Source of the DNA: Maratus speciosus
Taxonomy: Eukaryota; Arthropoda; Arachnida; Araneae; Salticidae
DNA length: 64,000 nucleotides
Reading direction: 5' to 3'
NCBI GenBank assembly: GCA_963932465.1
Contig: OZ010799.1
Location: 158,902,761 to 158,966,760 of the forward strand
Below the pieces are notes generated by a model, which searched no databases, was not told the origin of the DNA, and was given only the letters and a program-made list of their open reading frames with translations. Within the stretch, counting starts at the first letter, position 1, and the number at the start of each line of letters is the position of its first letter. The position numbers and the translations under genes were made by a program. Below, piece after piece: positions 20,780-32,396 of the stretch.

Positions 20780-22070
20780 ATATTTAACCAATGAACCTCC
20801 AAATCAAATGAAGGAAGCGCCATATCGGAATAAACTGGTATATCAAATTTGAAGTAAATCGAATAAATCTGCATGAAAAACCCATTTATCTAAATTAAGT
20901 GGGGGGGGGGAGACTAGTCCCCGTCTCCCTTTTATACTTAACCAATAACCCTCCAAATCTAATCAAGGCAGCTAGCTCCTTAACATAATATACCGGTATA
21001 CCAACTTTGGAGCAAATCGAATAACTCTGCATAAAAAACCCATTTATCTAAATTAAGGGAAAAATAGCCCCCTTTCCTCCGTTTATACTTAGGTAATGAA
21101 CCTCCAAATCTAATCAGGGAAGCTCCTTAACATAAAAAACCGGCTTACCAAATGTGGAGCAAATCGAACAATTCTACATTAAAAACCATTTATCTAAATT
21201 AAGGGGGCTAGCTCCTCTTTTCACACTTTATACTTAAGAAATGAACTCCCAAATCTAATCAGGGAAGTTCCTTAACATAATAAACCGGTATACCAAATTT
21301 GAACAAATCGAATATTTCTGCATGAAAACCCTTTTATCTGAATTAAGGGGGTGGACAAACTCCCCTTTCCCCCCTTTAATCTTAAACAATGAACTCCCAA
21401 AACTAATCAGGGAAGTTCCTAAACATAATAAACCGGTATACCAAATTCGGAGCAAATCGAATAATTCTGCATGAAAAATCCTTTTATCTGAATTAAGGGG
21501 GTGGACTAACCCCCCCTTTTTCCCCTTTAATCTTAACCAATGAACCCCCAAAGCTATTCAGGGAAGTTCCTTAGCATAATAAACGGGTATACCAAATTCG
21601 GAGCAAATCGAATAATTCTGCATGAAAAACCCTTTTATCTAAATTAAGGGGGGTAGACTAACCCCCTTTTAACCCTTTATCCTTAACCAATGAACCCTCA
21701 AAATTAATCAGAGAAGTTCCTTAACATTATAAACCGGTATACCAAATTCGGAGCAAATCGAATAATTCTGCATGAAAAACCCATTTATCTGAATTAAGGG
21801 GGGTGGACTAACCCCCCCTTTTACCCCTTTATCCTTAACCAATGAACCCCCAAAACTAATCAGGGAAGTTCCTTAACATAATAAACCGGTATACCAAATT
21901 CGGAATAAATTGAATAATTCTGCATGAAAAACCCATTTCTCTAAATTAAGGGGGGGGCGAACCCCCTTTTCCCCCTTTATCCTTAACCAATGAACCCCAA
22001 AAACTAATCAGGGAAGCGCCTTATCAAAATGAACCTGGAAAAAAAATTGAAGCAAATCGGATATTTCTAT
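20780..22070 (+). repeat. Tandem array, nine ~150-bp units
   Basis: Units recur at about 20787, 20941, 21091, 21236, 21385, 21537, 21686, 21838 and 21985. Each has an ACCAATGAACCTCCAAA-type word, then TAATCAGGGAAG, CCTTAACATAATAAACCGG, GGAGCAAATCGAATAATTC, GCATGAAAAACCCATTTATC and a C/G-rich AAGGGGG...CCCCC junction. Later units are more alike than the first two. Open frames inside (for example 21255-21551) are products of the repeat. Confidence 0.9.
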
Positions 22071-22080
22071 CAAAAGTTAT

Positions 22081-22142
22081 CGCGTTACGTACGTACATAC
22101 GTACGTACATACATACGTACGTACATACATACGTACGTACAC
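22081..22142 (+). repeat. CGTA/CATA simple repeat
   Basis: Alternating ACGTACGTACATAC words between the array and the conserved GAACCGGCGGGCACA tail of the unit. A shorter version sits at the same place in copy 2 (25678-25702). Confidence 0.9.
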
Positions 22143-22390
22143 ACAGAACCGGCGGGCACATAAGCTCTCGGGCTTTGATAGCCTGTGAGCTAATAAAACG
22201 TCGAGCAGGTGAACTTTTCAGTTCAAATGACTGCTATTCTGTCTAAAATCAATTTTTCAAACTAAATGTCGGTTTACGCTCGAGAGAATTTAATACTCTT
22301 TAATAATATGGAGATTAAATTTGTTTGATATGCTTGTAAACGGAAAAAAATGCGCATCGGTAGTCCACAATATATAACGCCGCATTAAAG

Positions 22391-22619
22391 CAACAATAGG
22401 ACATCTAGTAATAATCGAAAATGAGATGTCAGACTTATTGCTATGAAAAATTGTGTCTGCATCTAGAGGAATAGTAAGGGATTTTTATAAAACACATCTG
22501 ACATATGTATTAAACATAACTTTGTGTTTCAGAAGTTGTTCCACTAGATGCAAACGCAGTTTCTCATAACAGTAACTCAGACATCTCATTTTTTATTATT
22601 ACTAGATGTCCTACTGTTG
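22391..22619. mobile_element. Fold-back MITE with ~75-bp arms
   Basis: The arm starting CAACAATAGGACATCTAGTA is mirrored by the arm ending TACTAGATGTCCTACTGTTG. The pairing continues through ATGAGATGTC...GACATCTCAT and CATCTAG...CTAGATG. The central ~80 bp contain GACATATG. No coding capacity. Confidence 0.75.
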
Positions 22620-22836
22620 CTATGAGGCGAAAATAATATTCATTTTGTCTACACAAAATAAATTTAATTGTATCACTAAAATGCCAATAAATATAATGCA
22701 AAAATTCAGAATGTGACTTCTTTTTTTCATTGTAACCGAAACAAATTCGTAAAAATCACATAAATTTTAGGCCAAAGAAGTAGAAATTCCCCTTCAGGCC
22801 GCTAGTCATTCAGCTTCGAAATTCCATTTATTAGTG

Positions 22837-23003
22837 TAACCGTTTCGGAGTTTTCGTGCTTTTCTTCGAAACCTTGGATTTTCTATGCGTATATACGGGT
22901 TAGGTTCCTTTAGAAAGACCACTCAAGGAGAGCACTCCTCCGTGGGCCTATATCCCTCGAGTAGATAATCGGCCGCCAAAGATCAACCCAACCCAACCCA
23001 TTC
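22837..23003 (+). mobile_element. tRNA-derived SINE, 5'-truncated copy
   Basis: Lacks the tRNA-like head and starts within the body (ACCGTTTCGGAGTTTTCGTG). It keeps TTTCTTCGAAACCTTGG, the AGACCACTCAAGGAGAGCAC segment and a CAACCCAACCCAACCC tail. It is flanked by ATTAGTG at 22830-22836 and 23004-23010, the target duplication expected for LINE-driven insertion. Confidence 0.8.
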
Positions 23004-23361
23004 ATTAGTGCTAACTCTATAAGCATAGAATGCATTCGTATATTAAAAATATTTCCTCAGGGAATTAATTTTTTTAATTTCTTTGCTTTTGTAGTTTTCA
23101 TGAAAGGCGTTTATTTTTTCTTTGTTCTAAAAATATTTCTAAAAGCTATCTTAATTTAATATTTTGTGTACTAAAACTGACGAACTGTGAGTAAGAATTT
23201 AACATTTCATAAAAAAATAAGTACATATTTTAGAAATATTTTGAGAGCTAAGAATAAAAGAGACATTCTATAAGAAAAGTGCACAAAAAAATGAAGTTAA
23301 ATATATTAATGTGCCGAGGAGATATCGTCTGTATTATCTCAAACTATACAATATGGAGAAG

Positions 23362-23545
23362 GTGTTGCCAGGGGGTTACTTTTCTTAAATTCAGATTTCT
23401 TGATTGGCACCACTTTTTTGAAATGTTAAAATTCACCTTATTTAATGACATATTAAGGCGATAACAAGGCAAATTTTACTATTTCAAAAAAGTGGTGCCA
23501 ATCAAGAAATCTGAATTTAAAAAAAAGTAGCCCACTGGCGACACT
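23362..23545. mobile_element. Fold-back MITE (GTGTTGCCAG ends)
   Basis: Arms of about 80 bp are inverted copies sharing AATTCAGATTTCTTGATTGG and CACCACTTTTTTGAAAT. The ends are GTGTTGCCAG and CTGGCGACAC. One arm of the same family lies at 36767-36846. Confidence 0.8.
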
Positions 23546-23549
23546 CTTT

Positions 23550-24537
23550 TCTTATTGGATAGTTTGACATGATACCGACGAAATTTTAAATCTACAAATG
23601 TATCCCACGCCCATAAACGTAGCAAAATGTCAGACGAACGACTTTTTGAACGCTTGTGGTTTCAACAAGAAAAATAAACACCTGCGCTATCCCTGTCACA
23701 CGAGCGCTATGTACCGTTCCCGTTACATAGAGCAGATGACATTATTTATCACCGCAACAGAATGATTTCGATTCGATGTTTTCAATAAGCAAAATGGGTC
23801 TTCTGCAGAAAATAAATGATTTTGTAATTCTATATTAGTTATTCAAGAAATTAGGAAAAAGAAATATACACAGACGGTACTGGGTTCATCCTAATTTAAG
23901 TAATAGATAGAAAATTAACTTTGCGGTACACAAAATTTTACAAAAGAAAAAAAAAGAAAGGAAAGAAAACGGAACGGCCACTTTACCAAACTTAACTATA
24001 TTTGCTTCAAAAATAGCAAAGAAGATGGCTTTCCTTTTAACGGCGTTTCAATAATTCTTATCTCTACAAAATATTTATATATACTGAAAAAGATGAATTA
24101 CTACATTTAGCGTAAAATAGTACACTTAAAGGTTTACAGCGACCACAGTTTTCAGCTCAAGTGTAAAAAAGCTTAAAGTTTTTCCGAGGTCAAACACAGA
24201 TAGTTTATTCTGATACAGTTCACGAACCGAAACAAGCAAAATTCCTATGCAGATAGCAACACACAACTTTTACGAAAATGGCGATTTTTTAAACCATCAT
24301 TTTCCTACAATTAAAAGCCTTTTGAAAGAATATTATATGCCATAAATTTTAACTTATACGCTTTTTCCGTACCAATATTTTTTATCAGAAAAATTACTTG
24401 TTAGATCTTAGGTTTTCGATTTATTAAATAAGACAAATTTATATGTTAAAAAATACTGGTGAGAGAAAAAGGGTAAAACTTGGCAGGTACGGTATACATA
24501 CATATACAAAAAAATAAATAAATAAATAAATAAAAAT
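23550..24537. other. Spacer, no gene seen
   Basis: AT-rich sequence with no recognised gene or bounded repeat, apart from an AAAT microsatellite at about 24510-24535. Confidence 0.5.
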
Positions 24538-24549
24538 TACAGTATTTTT

Positions 24550-25773
24550 CAAAAATAAATAAATAAAAAGAAATGTGCCCCGTTAAACTGATAGCGTTGA
24601 GCCCACAGGCTATTCACACAAATTGTATATTATACTCTTATTTCAAAGAATAATGCCACTCAAAAAATAAATGAAAGGGGATTAGCCCCCGTTTCCCCCC
24701 TTTATTCTTAACCAACGAACCTCTAAATCTAATCAGGGCGCGCCTTATCAGAATAAACCTGCATACCAAATTTGAAGCAAATCCGATAATTCTTCATGAA
24801 AAAACCATTTCGCTAAATTGAAAGGGGAATTAGCTCCCTCATTTTCCCCTTTATGCTTAACCAATGAACCTTCAAATCTAACCAGGGAAGCTCCTTATCA
24901 GAATAAACCCAGAAAAAAGAATTTAAATAATTCTACATGAAAACCCATTTATCTAAATTAAGGGAAGGGGACGTGCCCCCCCTTTCCCTCTTTAATACTT
25001 AACCAATGGACCTCCAAATCTAATGAAGGAGACGCTATATCGGAATAAACCGGTATATCAAATTTGAAGCAAATCGAATAATTCTGCATGAAAAACCCAT
25101 TTATCTAACTTAAAGGGGAACTAACCCCCAATTACCCCCTTTATACTTAACCAACAAACCTCACAACTTAATCAAGGTAGTTCCTTAACATAATATACCG
25201 TGTACCAAATTTGGAGCAAATCGAATAATTCTGCATGAAAAACATATTTATCTTTTTTAAAGGGGGGTGGGGACTAGCACTTTTTTCCCGATTTATACTT
25301 AACTAATGAACCTCCAACTCTAATCAGGGAAGCTCCTTAACATAATAAACCGGTATATCAAATTTGGAGAAAATCAAATAATTCTGCATGAAAAACCCAT
25401 TTATCTAAATTAAAGGAGAGTCTAGACCCCTTATATTTAACCAATGAACCCCCAAAACTAATCAAAGGAGCGTTTTATCGGAATGAACATAGAAAATTTT
25501 TTTGAGGCAAATCGGATAATTCTGCATCAAAAAACATTTATCTGAATTAAAGATGGGATTGGCCCCTTTTATACTTAACCAATGAACCCCCAAAACTAAT
25601 CAGGGAAGCGCCTTATCAGAATGAACCTAGAAAAAAAAATTGAAGCAAATCGAATGTTTCTATAAAGAGTTATCGCGTTACGTACACACGTACGTACATA
25701 CAGAACCGGCGGGCACATTAATTCTCAGGCTTTGATAGCATGTGAGCTAAAAAAAAAAAAAAAAAAAAAAAAA
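24550..25773 (+). mobile_element. Array-carrying interspersed unit, copy 2, poly(A)-tailed
   Basis: Same order as 20637-22194: A-rich start, TGTGCCCCGTTAAACTGATA, GCCCACAGGCTAT, seven ~150-bp units, short CGTA repeat, GAACCGGCGGGCACA, ATAGCATGTGAGCTA. It then ends in a run of about 25 A. The unit and tail are bracketed by TACAGTATTTTT (24538-24549 and 25774-25785). A poly(A) end plus a 12-bp direct repeat is the footprint of LINE-type target-primed insertion, so the unit appears to have moved through RNA. Confidence 0.75.
24700..25665 (+). repeat. Tandem array, seven ~150-bp units
   Basis: Units begin near 24706, 24861, 25003, 25149, 25301, 25440 and 25577 with ACCAATGAACC-type words and the landmarks given for 20780-22070. 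Copies are more diverged from each other than the later units of the first array. Confidence 0.85.
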
Positions 25774-25785
25774 TACAGTATTTTT

Positions 25786-26470
25786 GAAACTACATGCTCG
25801 CAGTAAATAGAACCGGTACCGGATATGACCACAGAGGCTCTGTTTTGCTGTCTCCTTTCCCATACCGGATTTTCAAAACCAGATCTAACTTGTAATGATT
25901 TTAATTTCAAAGAATTATTTTTAAGAATTCATTATTATTTCATTATTATTAAGAAATACAACATTTGCTGTCTTTTTAGAGCCCCGTCACAAAAATCCAT
26001 ATAATAAAACAGGTCTCTTCTCAAAAATAGTAATTATAAAACCGGCCCTTTCACAAAATTCTATTCCGTAAAAACATACTATTAATTAATTATTTTAATA
26101 TTGTGAGGTTTAAAAATCTGTAATTTGGAAAGAAAACAAGTTCCCCCAGAAAGGAAAACTTTAGCATTTATTTTTCGCAAAATGCCTCCTTCACCTCTCA
26201 ACCCGCAAAGAAAAACCCCTGCAATTACCCCTGAATTTAATTTAGTACATACTGGGACGAAATAGTATTATTATTAGTAGTATTTGATAAAGATTGCATT
26301 CAAATTTTCCTTATAATAATACTTTACTATTTAAATACTTTTCTTATAAAACGTTAACTTGTAACATAAACATAATTTTAAATAATTTTTTAGATGCGTT
26401 CGTAATTATATAAATACGTAGCACCTATAGTCATCGTTCAGTCCGTCTGTCCACATATAACAGAGCAAAA
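25786..26470. other. Spacer, no gene seen
   Basis: AT-rich DNA with no recognised element. A GTCCGTCTGTCCAC word near 26441 resembles tails common in arthropod repeats but has no boundary. Confidence 0.4.
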
Positions 26471-26483
26471 ACTACCCAAATGA

Positions 26484-26840
26484 ATGGTCTGAAATTTTAA
26501 ATATATAATTGTTGCAAGAGTTTGTCGAGTCATTTCAAATTTCACGAAAATCGGATGTATAGTTAAATTACAGGGATAGTCAAAAGTTTTTCTTTACATT
26601 ACAGATAATGGGAAAAAATATTGCAAGTGCATTTTAATGATGTTACAGCCTTCCGAATGGTCTGAAATTTTAAATATATAATTTTTGCAAAATTTTGTCG
26701 AGTCGTTTCAAATTTTGTGAAAATCGGATGTATAGATTAATTACAGAGACAGTCAAAATCTTCAGTTACATTACGGCCAATGGAAAAAAAAATTATTGCA
26801 AGTGTATTTTAATGATGTTACAGCCTTCCGAACAGAATTA
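26484..26840 (+). repeat. Tandem duplication, period 173 bp
   Basis: ATGGTCTGAAATTTTAAATA begins at 26484 and again at 26657. The rest of the unit (TTTGTCGAGTC, AAAATCGGATGTATAG, GATGTTACAGCCTTCCGAA) is repeated with modest divergence. Confidence 0.85.
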
Positions 26841-27214
26841 AATTGAAATATTTAAGTGCACTAAAATATACAGTACAATTCGGTGCAAAAAATATTTATA
26901 AAACTAGTTATATTACGAATGCACCACATTTGCCACGTTTGACGAACAATTTCCAACTTGTTTGTTTATATGAAACAAAGTTAATTAATATAATTTATCG
27001 ATAACTTCCTAATCTTCTTTAGATTTTTCTGATTTTTATTTATTTATTTATTTATTTATTTATTTTATCAAGGATGCCAGATACCTTTAACCAAGTTATT
27101 ATATTTTAATTTTTATCTTTATATAATGTAAGCATGATGTGTCCCACAATATTGGACGCTTTTGTATTTCAAAAATTAGTTATCCACGTGTATTAAATCC
27201 ATTTTAAATTCTAG

Positions 27215-27540
27215 CGAGGAAATTCGATACGCGACCAGAATCAAAAACTTACGAATCACTGATAAAGGAAATTAAAGTCAGCGTCAAAACTACAGTTCGT
27301 CTGAACAACATAGAAGAAACAAAACACTTGAGCACGCCACCAGCTGTTATCGAGTTGGGGGAAACGCCGAGCCTCGACGTGAAGCTTTTAGGAATTTTTA
27401 CCGCAACGATTTATGAGCGCTGGTTTGAACAGACCAGAAGATTTGTTTACTCTCAAGAGAGAGCGTTCATATGGCTGCTTTTCAAAATCGCTCGTCTTAC
27501 ATCAGCCTTAGCGAGGGGAATTCGGGAGCTGAGTGATTAG
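27215..27540 (+). CDS. Candidate terminal exon of an unknown host gene (partial)
   Basis: An open frame of 107 codons (from AGG at 27217 to the TAG at 27538-27540) follows a possible splice acceptor TTTTAAATTCTAG ending at 27214. The frame is open only from 27208, so the exon would begin at about the acceptor. Codon use (GAG, CTC, GTG, ACG, GCG) and base composition differ sharply from the AT-rich surroundings, which is the main support. The product has a charged first half (KTYESLIKEIKVSVKTTVRL) and a second half with the hydrophobic stretch AFIWLLFKIARLTSALA, possibly one membrane-associated helix. I do not recognise the family. No upstream exon is identified. A TTAA MITE starts 10 bp after the stop. 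It could instead be a relic of a mobile element. Confidence 0.45.
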
Positions 27541-27549
27541 CAGCCTTAA

Positions 27550-27862
27550 CCCATTTGGGACCATGGGTACATATGTGCGCCTTCAAAAAGACCAAGCATA
27601 ATTTGTTTTAGGCACCAGTAAAAAAGAAATGTAATATATGCTTTCTCTAATTAGGGAATTTTCGTGATAAATTAAGTTCAAATAAAATTTATGTTAAAGC
27701 CGTCGCTTCCGATGAAGTTAAGTAAAAATATTCGACTCATGTAGTAACGGAAGTTTGCTATTAAACAAGGCAAACATTTTCTCTCTAAAGTTCGCACTAT
27801 CTAACCTTAATTATTAGTATACAAGAACATACTTTAGAAATCAAAATCCGTGCATTGTAGGG
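27550..27862. mobile_element. TTAA-flanked MITE after the candidate exon
   Basis: 313 bp between TTAA at 27546-27549 and 27863-27866, with ends CCCATTTGGGACC and (inverted) CCCTACAATG. Match limited to CCC plus a few bases. piggyBac-like by footprint. Confidence 0.55.
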
Positions 27863-27866
27863 TTAA

Positions 27867-28736
27867 TAATAAGACAATATAGATGTACTACTTATAAAAT
27901 ATATGAATTATTCAAATAGAAATTAATGGAAACACAATGCTCCATTTCCTATTAAACTTTTTGACAAAACGTCATTACTTCTTAAAAAAATAAAACAATC
28001 AATGTAGTCTTCTCTGCTGCGTTCTAAACTGAGAGTGTATTATGGGAGTGAATGTAGAAGTTGAATTTCATGGCGTCGCAGCGACGTCTAATTGAACGAT
28101 TCCTTTTCCTACAGTGACTTATAACTTTGGGAATTATAAAGTGCAATAAAATATTTATATCATATGCCAAAATTAGTACCATATTTGAAAGAAAACGGGA
28201 TTTTATCAGTATATTTTCAATATTGACTTTATATTAAAAACGTTTAGTTATAGAACGTTCCACTACATTCAGCAGCGTTCCGCACAACCAAGCACTTCAT
28301 TTTTTTAAAGCTTATAGGGAAGAGTTTAATGAAGTCTTAAAAATCTTTGAAGGGATAAAGCAGTTTTTTTTTATTTCGATGTATTTTATGATTTTAATTC
28401 TTCTCGTAAAAGTCTTTAGCTACTTTTATTGCTAGATGGAGTTTCATTTTTAATTAGTCATTACTAAATTAACAAGAAAGAAAAATCATGCGTCCAGCAT
28501 AGATTATTTAACACTTTCCAACACATTCAGAATAATGTAATCAAAATACTCCGTTTAATAAGTTGATATATTATGTCTAATTCAACCATATGGAGACGCA
28601 TAATATATTTGAAACCCCAATTTCAACTGTTCCCATCTGCAATCGCAAAATTATCCGAAATCTTTGAGTGGCCCTGTATTTTCCCGTTCAGCCCTGAAAA
28701 TTCCCCTTCAATAATTTCCTATTATAAGGAGCACTG
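27867..28736. other. Spacer, no gene seen
   Basis: AT-rich sequence with no recognised gene or element boundaries. Confidence 0.5.
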
Positions 28737-29116
28737 TGCGTGAATACTTTTGTGAAACCCTGTATATGACGTATAGAATTTATATATAACGAGTAACATG
28801 CAAAAAATTTGTTAAATTTAAAAGCTCATACCGAATTTAAAACGTACACTCCAGCAATTATTACTCAAAGACAGTACTGTAACCGATTTCTTTTGTGTGT
28901 CCCTGTAAATGAATAAATAAGGACGGTCCTAGTACGTGAATACTTTTGTGCAACCCTGTATATGAGATATAGAATTTATATATAACGAGTAACATGCAAA
29001 AAATTAATTAAATTTAAAAGCGCATATCGAATTTTAAACCGTACACCCAAACAATTATTACTCAAAGGCAGTACTGTAAAAGATTTCTTTTGTGTGTCCC
29101 TGTAAATGAATAAAAC
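28737..29116 (+). repeat. Tandem duplication, period ~196 bp, Tc1-like end sequences
   Basis: GTGAATACTTTTGTG starts both units (28740 and 28936). Both contain AACGAGTAACATGCAAAAAA and finish TTTCTTTTGTGTGTCCCTGT. Read inverted, the ends (ACAGGGACACACAAAAG) look like Tc1/mariner terminal repeats. A related end (AGTGCCCCTGTA) lies at 29260-29271. Confidence 0.7.
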
Positions 29117-29587
29117 ACGCTATGAATTACCTGTTCTAACGTAATCCTAGTGAAATTTAGTGATTTATATCAGTTTCAATACATTTGAAATAGCGTAATG
29201 TCATTAAAATTCTCTGGAAACGATTTTCCCATATACCGTAATGTAATGGAATACTTTTGAGTGCCCCTGTAAATGAACTATTAATCCTACAAACTTCATA
29301 TACAATACGAACCATGCTTTGGTGACCCTAAATAACCTTTATAAATTGCATGAAAATCCGAGTATATTTACAGGAGTTAGAGCGTAGACAGACGGACAGA
29401 CAGGCAGACAAACCGAATGCATAAACACTTTTCAACTTTGTTGGAAATTGTTAATAAAAACTGGCAGTCTTTATCGTTGTCATTTTATGTATCGTTACTA
29501 TTAGATATTAATTAATGATTGGCGAGTTCTATATGTAATAAGTAATATTGGCCAATATGGCGGTTTTTGGATGCGAGCTAATCGTAT

Positions 29588-30065
29588 TTCAAATACCATA
29601 ATATGATTTCGGAATAGAGATAAAAAAAATATAACAATACGATCTTTAGACAGAGCTAAATGCCTCTCAAATACCAAAATAGGATCTTTAGACAGTCATA
29701 ACAGTCCTTCAATTGCAACAATATGGTCTTTGGACAGAACAAAGAGCCTCTTAGATACAAAATGCTGTCTTTAAACAGAGTTAAAAGTCTCTCAAATACA
29801 ACAATTAAGAAGAGTTTAAGAAGAGTCTTGAAAGAGAACTAAGTGATTTTCATATTCAACTATACTGTGTTTGGAAAGAGCTAAGCGACTTTTAAATGCA
29901 GCAATATGGGATTTGATTAGAGTTAAGAGACTTTAAAGTACATTAAACTCTTTGCACAGTGTTAAGAAGCTTTCAAATACAACAATACGGCATATGTATA
30001 GAGCTAAGGATCTCTCAAATACAACAATACGGTCTTCGGGCAGAAGTAAGAGGCTGTCAAATACC
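29588..30065 (+). repeat. Degenerate minisatellite, ~54-bp unit, about nine copies
   Basis: Repeated order of words: CTCTCAAATACAACAATA, then CGGTCTTTGGACAGAG, then CTAAGAGGC, with substitutions and small indels. Copies near 29600, 29655, 29705, 29760, 29800, 29880, 29945, 30005 and 30045. No open frame spans it. Confidence 0.7.
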
Positions 30066-30963
30066 CTACATATCATCTGTCTAAAATGTAACAAGTAAGG
30101 TTGATGACAGCTATAAAATAAATGATATTTTGCCTATAAATTTGTATGATTGGACATGTATTTAATTTTTTTCTGTTTAAATGAGGCACTTATATCTGAA
30201 ATATTCTTTTATTTAACTGTAAAGGTAATAAGTATTAATATAATAAAATGGACATCGCATTATCGGAGAAATGAAGATAGCCGTTAAAAGTTAATTCAAA
30301 AATATTGTATCACAATAAATTTTCAGTCAGTAAATAATCTGTTAATAATATTAAAATGCCAAAACATATCCGTTTCAATTACAAAACTGTTGTTTGCAAA
30401 TACTTTGTTTCTCGTGAGTTTTTAATCTGGGAAATAGGTGATAAAGTAAAGAGGAGATAGCATAAAATAGAAGGGTATTTTAACAACTATGCAACATTCA
30501 CACACCCGTTTTTATAATTTTTACAAATAACTTCATTCATTTATTTATTTTACTCGAAACCAGATTTTTTGTACTAATTTATTTAACTTATCTCGGTTCA
30601 CGCATGTAAAAATATAATTTCTTAATAGATTTTTCATTATTTAATGCTCACGATACACCACAATTAATATATATATATATATGATACGATTTCACTCATA
30701 TCATATAAATATGTAGATCTTAAGCACCAGCATACCCACATTATTTACTCAATGAAGAAATCAATGTTTTATGCAGTCGAACAATCGTGATAGAAGAGTG
30801 GAAGGTGAGGCTGTCGTCCACTGGAATGTTTCCCGAAGCATAAATAATCAAAGCCAATAAATGCATCAAAACTTTTATTAATCGATCATATAATGCACCA
30901 ATTGCACTAGTTATAGGTGATCCATGTGCGGGTAGTCGCTAAGTAATAAATTGTACCACTAGA
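30066..30963. other. Spacer, no gene seen
   Basis: AT-rich, with an AT dinucleotide run at 30667-30681. Confidence 0.5.
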
Positions 30964-31305
30964 TGTTACGAATAGAACAAATGATGAAGATTCAGGAAAA
31001 CACGCACTCCAAGTGGCGTGGTTTTATTAGGCAACTCAAATATCGTCAAATTCTATCTCTCCTAGCCCATGCAACTGGTTATGTACTTGCGAAGACTTCA
31101 CGCGTATGAATACAATACATGTTAACTGACAAATCACATAAAAAGTAGCCGGAAGGACGCGATGATAGCAGAATACGATAGGACCTAGCTCCGAGGGGAG
31201 GGGGAAAACGCGAGTGACGACGATGCGATCTCATTCGCTTCGGCGTCAGAATTATTGCGCAAACAACGGCTGGCGGGATGCAGAGAACTGTGGGAAAAAA
31301 TAACA
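30964..31305 (-). repeat. Possible solo LTR (minus strand)
   Basis: The stretch is GC-richer than its surroundings. Read on the minus strand it starts TGTTATTTTTTCCCACAG and ends ATTCTATTCGTAACA, with AATAAAAC about 65 bases before the end as a plausible polyadenylation signal. That layout suits a gypsy-like LTR. The flanks (CTAGA and TCATC) do not match, no internal region is attached, and the boundaries are uncertain. Confidence 0.4.
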
Positions 31306-32218
31306 TCATCGAACAATTCTATTAAAAAAAAAAAAAAACGTTCGAAAGAAAAAGAATTTTTTTAAAAATAAAATGAAAAAGTAATTTAATGGGTTTTATG
31401 AGATGAGGCGAATAGATTAAGGTTTTTGAGACTAATAAAAGAATACGCAGTTTTAAATGCATGAAGTAAAAGACAAAATATATTAAGGTATTATTAAAGA
31501 TAGGTAAAAAAGGAAAAATTTTAAGAATTTGGAATAGTTTTACTAAGATAAAAGGGCGAAAATTTTTATTATTACATATATGTGTGTGTGTGTTTGTGTA
31601 TATATGCAGGTGTGTTTTCAATGACAATACAACGCTTTAATATTTTTAAACTTAATTAAAAATTAATAAATTAATTTCAAGTCATTTTTTGAGTTAGTCA
31701 GGCACGATAAATGCATTGCCAAACGTTCTTTATTGTACTAACAACTGTATACGACTTGCAACAAAATTGGATTTAATTATGCACCAAACCATGGTAACCA
31801 AAATGTGCCATCTGGCTGTGGAACTGCAACAGTCGCATATTTTAAACACTAAGAAGTAGAAAAAATTACAAATAAAATAATAAAGACTGCAATTATTTTT
31901 AAAGAATACACTTTTATCAATTAATAGTTTAATAATAATTAAATTATAATTATATGTGATAAAACAATTAAAAATATATAATGCGAGTAGATGATATTTT
32001 TGTTTATTTTCAGTTGCCACCTGGTAGCAGAAATTTCAAGACGGGAGACGGCCGTTGCAGATTTTCTCTTCCTTTTGCAAATTATTTTTCCATCAAACGT
32101 TTATTTTGCTTTATATTATGTTTAACTTTTTATTACTTAATACATATACATAAGATTGTTATTAATAAAAATGAACAAAATGCCATAAAGACGTTACAGG
32201 TGATTGTTTGATTAATTA
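31306..32218. other. Spacer with GT microsatellite, no gene seen
   Basis: 31573-31612 is a GT/TA-rich microsatellite. At 32000-32014 TTGTTTATTTTCAG would make a good splice acceptor, followed by about 60 bp of less AT-rich sequence. The open frame then becomes low complexity, so no exon is called. Confidence 0.4.
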
Positions 32219-32396
32219 CAGGGTTCGTACGGGTCCTTGAATTTCAAGACCAGGAAATTTTTCGGTACCAATATTTTCTTATAGAAATTCTCTGCTTTAA
32301 ATAAGGTAAAATTTTGCGCGTTTGAACTTGATTTTATTATTTTTTTTTAAATACTTGTATTTAACCTTGAAAATGACGGTACCCGTAGGAACCTTG
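32219..32396. mobile_element. hAT-like MITE (CAGGGTTCGTACG ends), degraded copy
   Basis: Starts CAGGGTTCGTACGGGTCCTTG and ends ACGGTACCCGTAGGAACCTTG, an imperfect inverse. Same family as 3392-3568 and 36554-36731. Confidence 0.55.

Larger units (their letters stand above)
20637..22194 (+). mobile_element. Array-carrying interspersed unit, copy 1
   Basis: The unit starts A-rich (AAAATAAAAAGAAAAGTGCCC), then AGCTCACAGGCTAT (20677-20690). It carries a ~150-bp tandem array, a CATA/CGTA simple repeat, AGAACCGGCGGGCACA, and ends with ATAGCCTGTGAGCT (22178-22191), the exact inverse of the 20677 word. The same order occurs at 24550-25773. A 7-bp AAAACGT flanks both sides (20630-20636 and 22195-22201), a possible target duplication. 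No coding potential. Confidence 0.7.

Noticed and set aside
21255..21551. 98-codon frame with an internal repeat
   Set aside because: It is a translation of the ~150-bp tandem array. The repeats simply lack stops in one frame over two units.
20780..25665. CRISPR-like array
   Set aside because: Units are ~150 bp of contiguous repeat without unique spacers and the setting is a eukaryotic genome.
31981..32211. 76-codon frame after a good splice acceptor (TTGTTTATTTTCAG at 32000-32014)
   Set aside because: After about 20 codons the translation becomes hydrophobic low-complexity sequence typical of AT-rich non-coding DNA.
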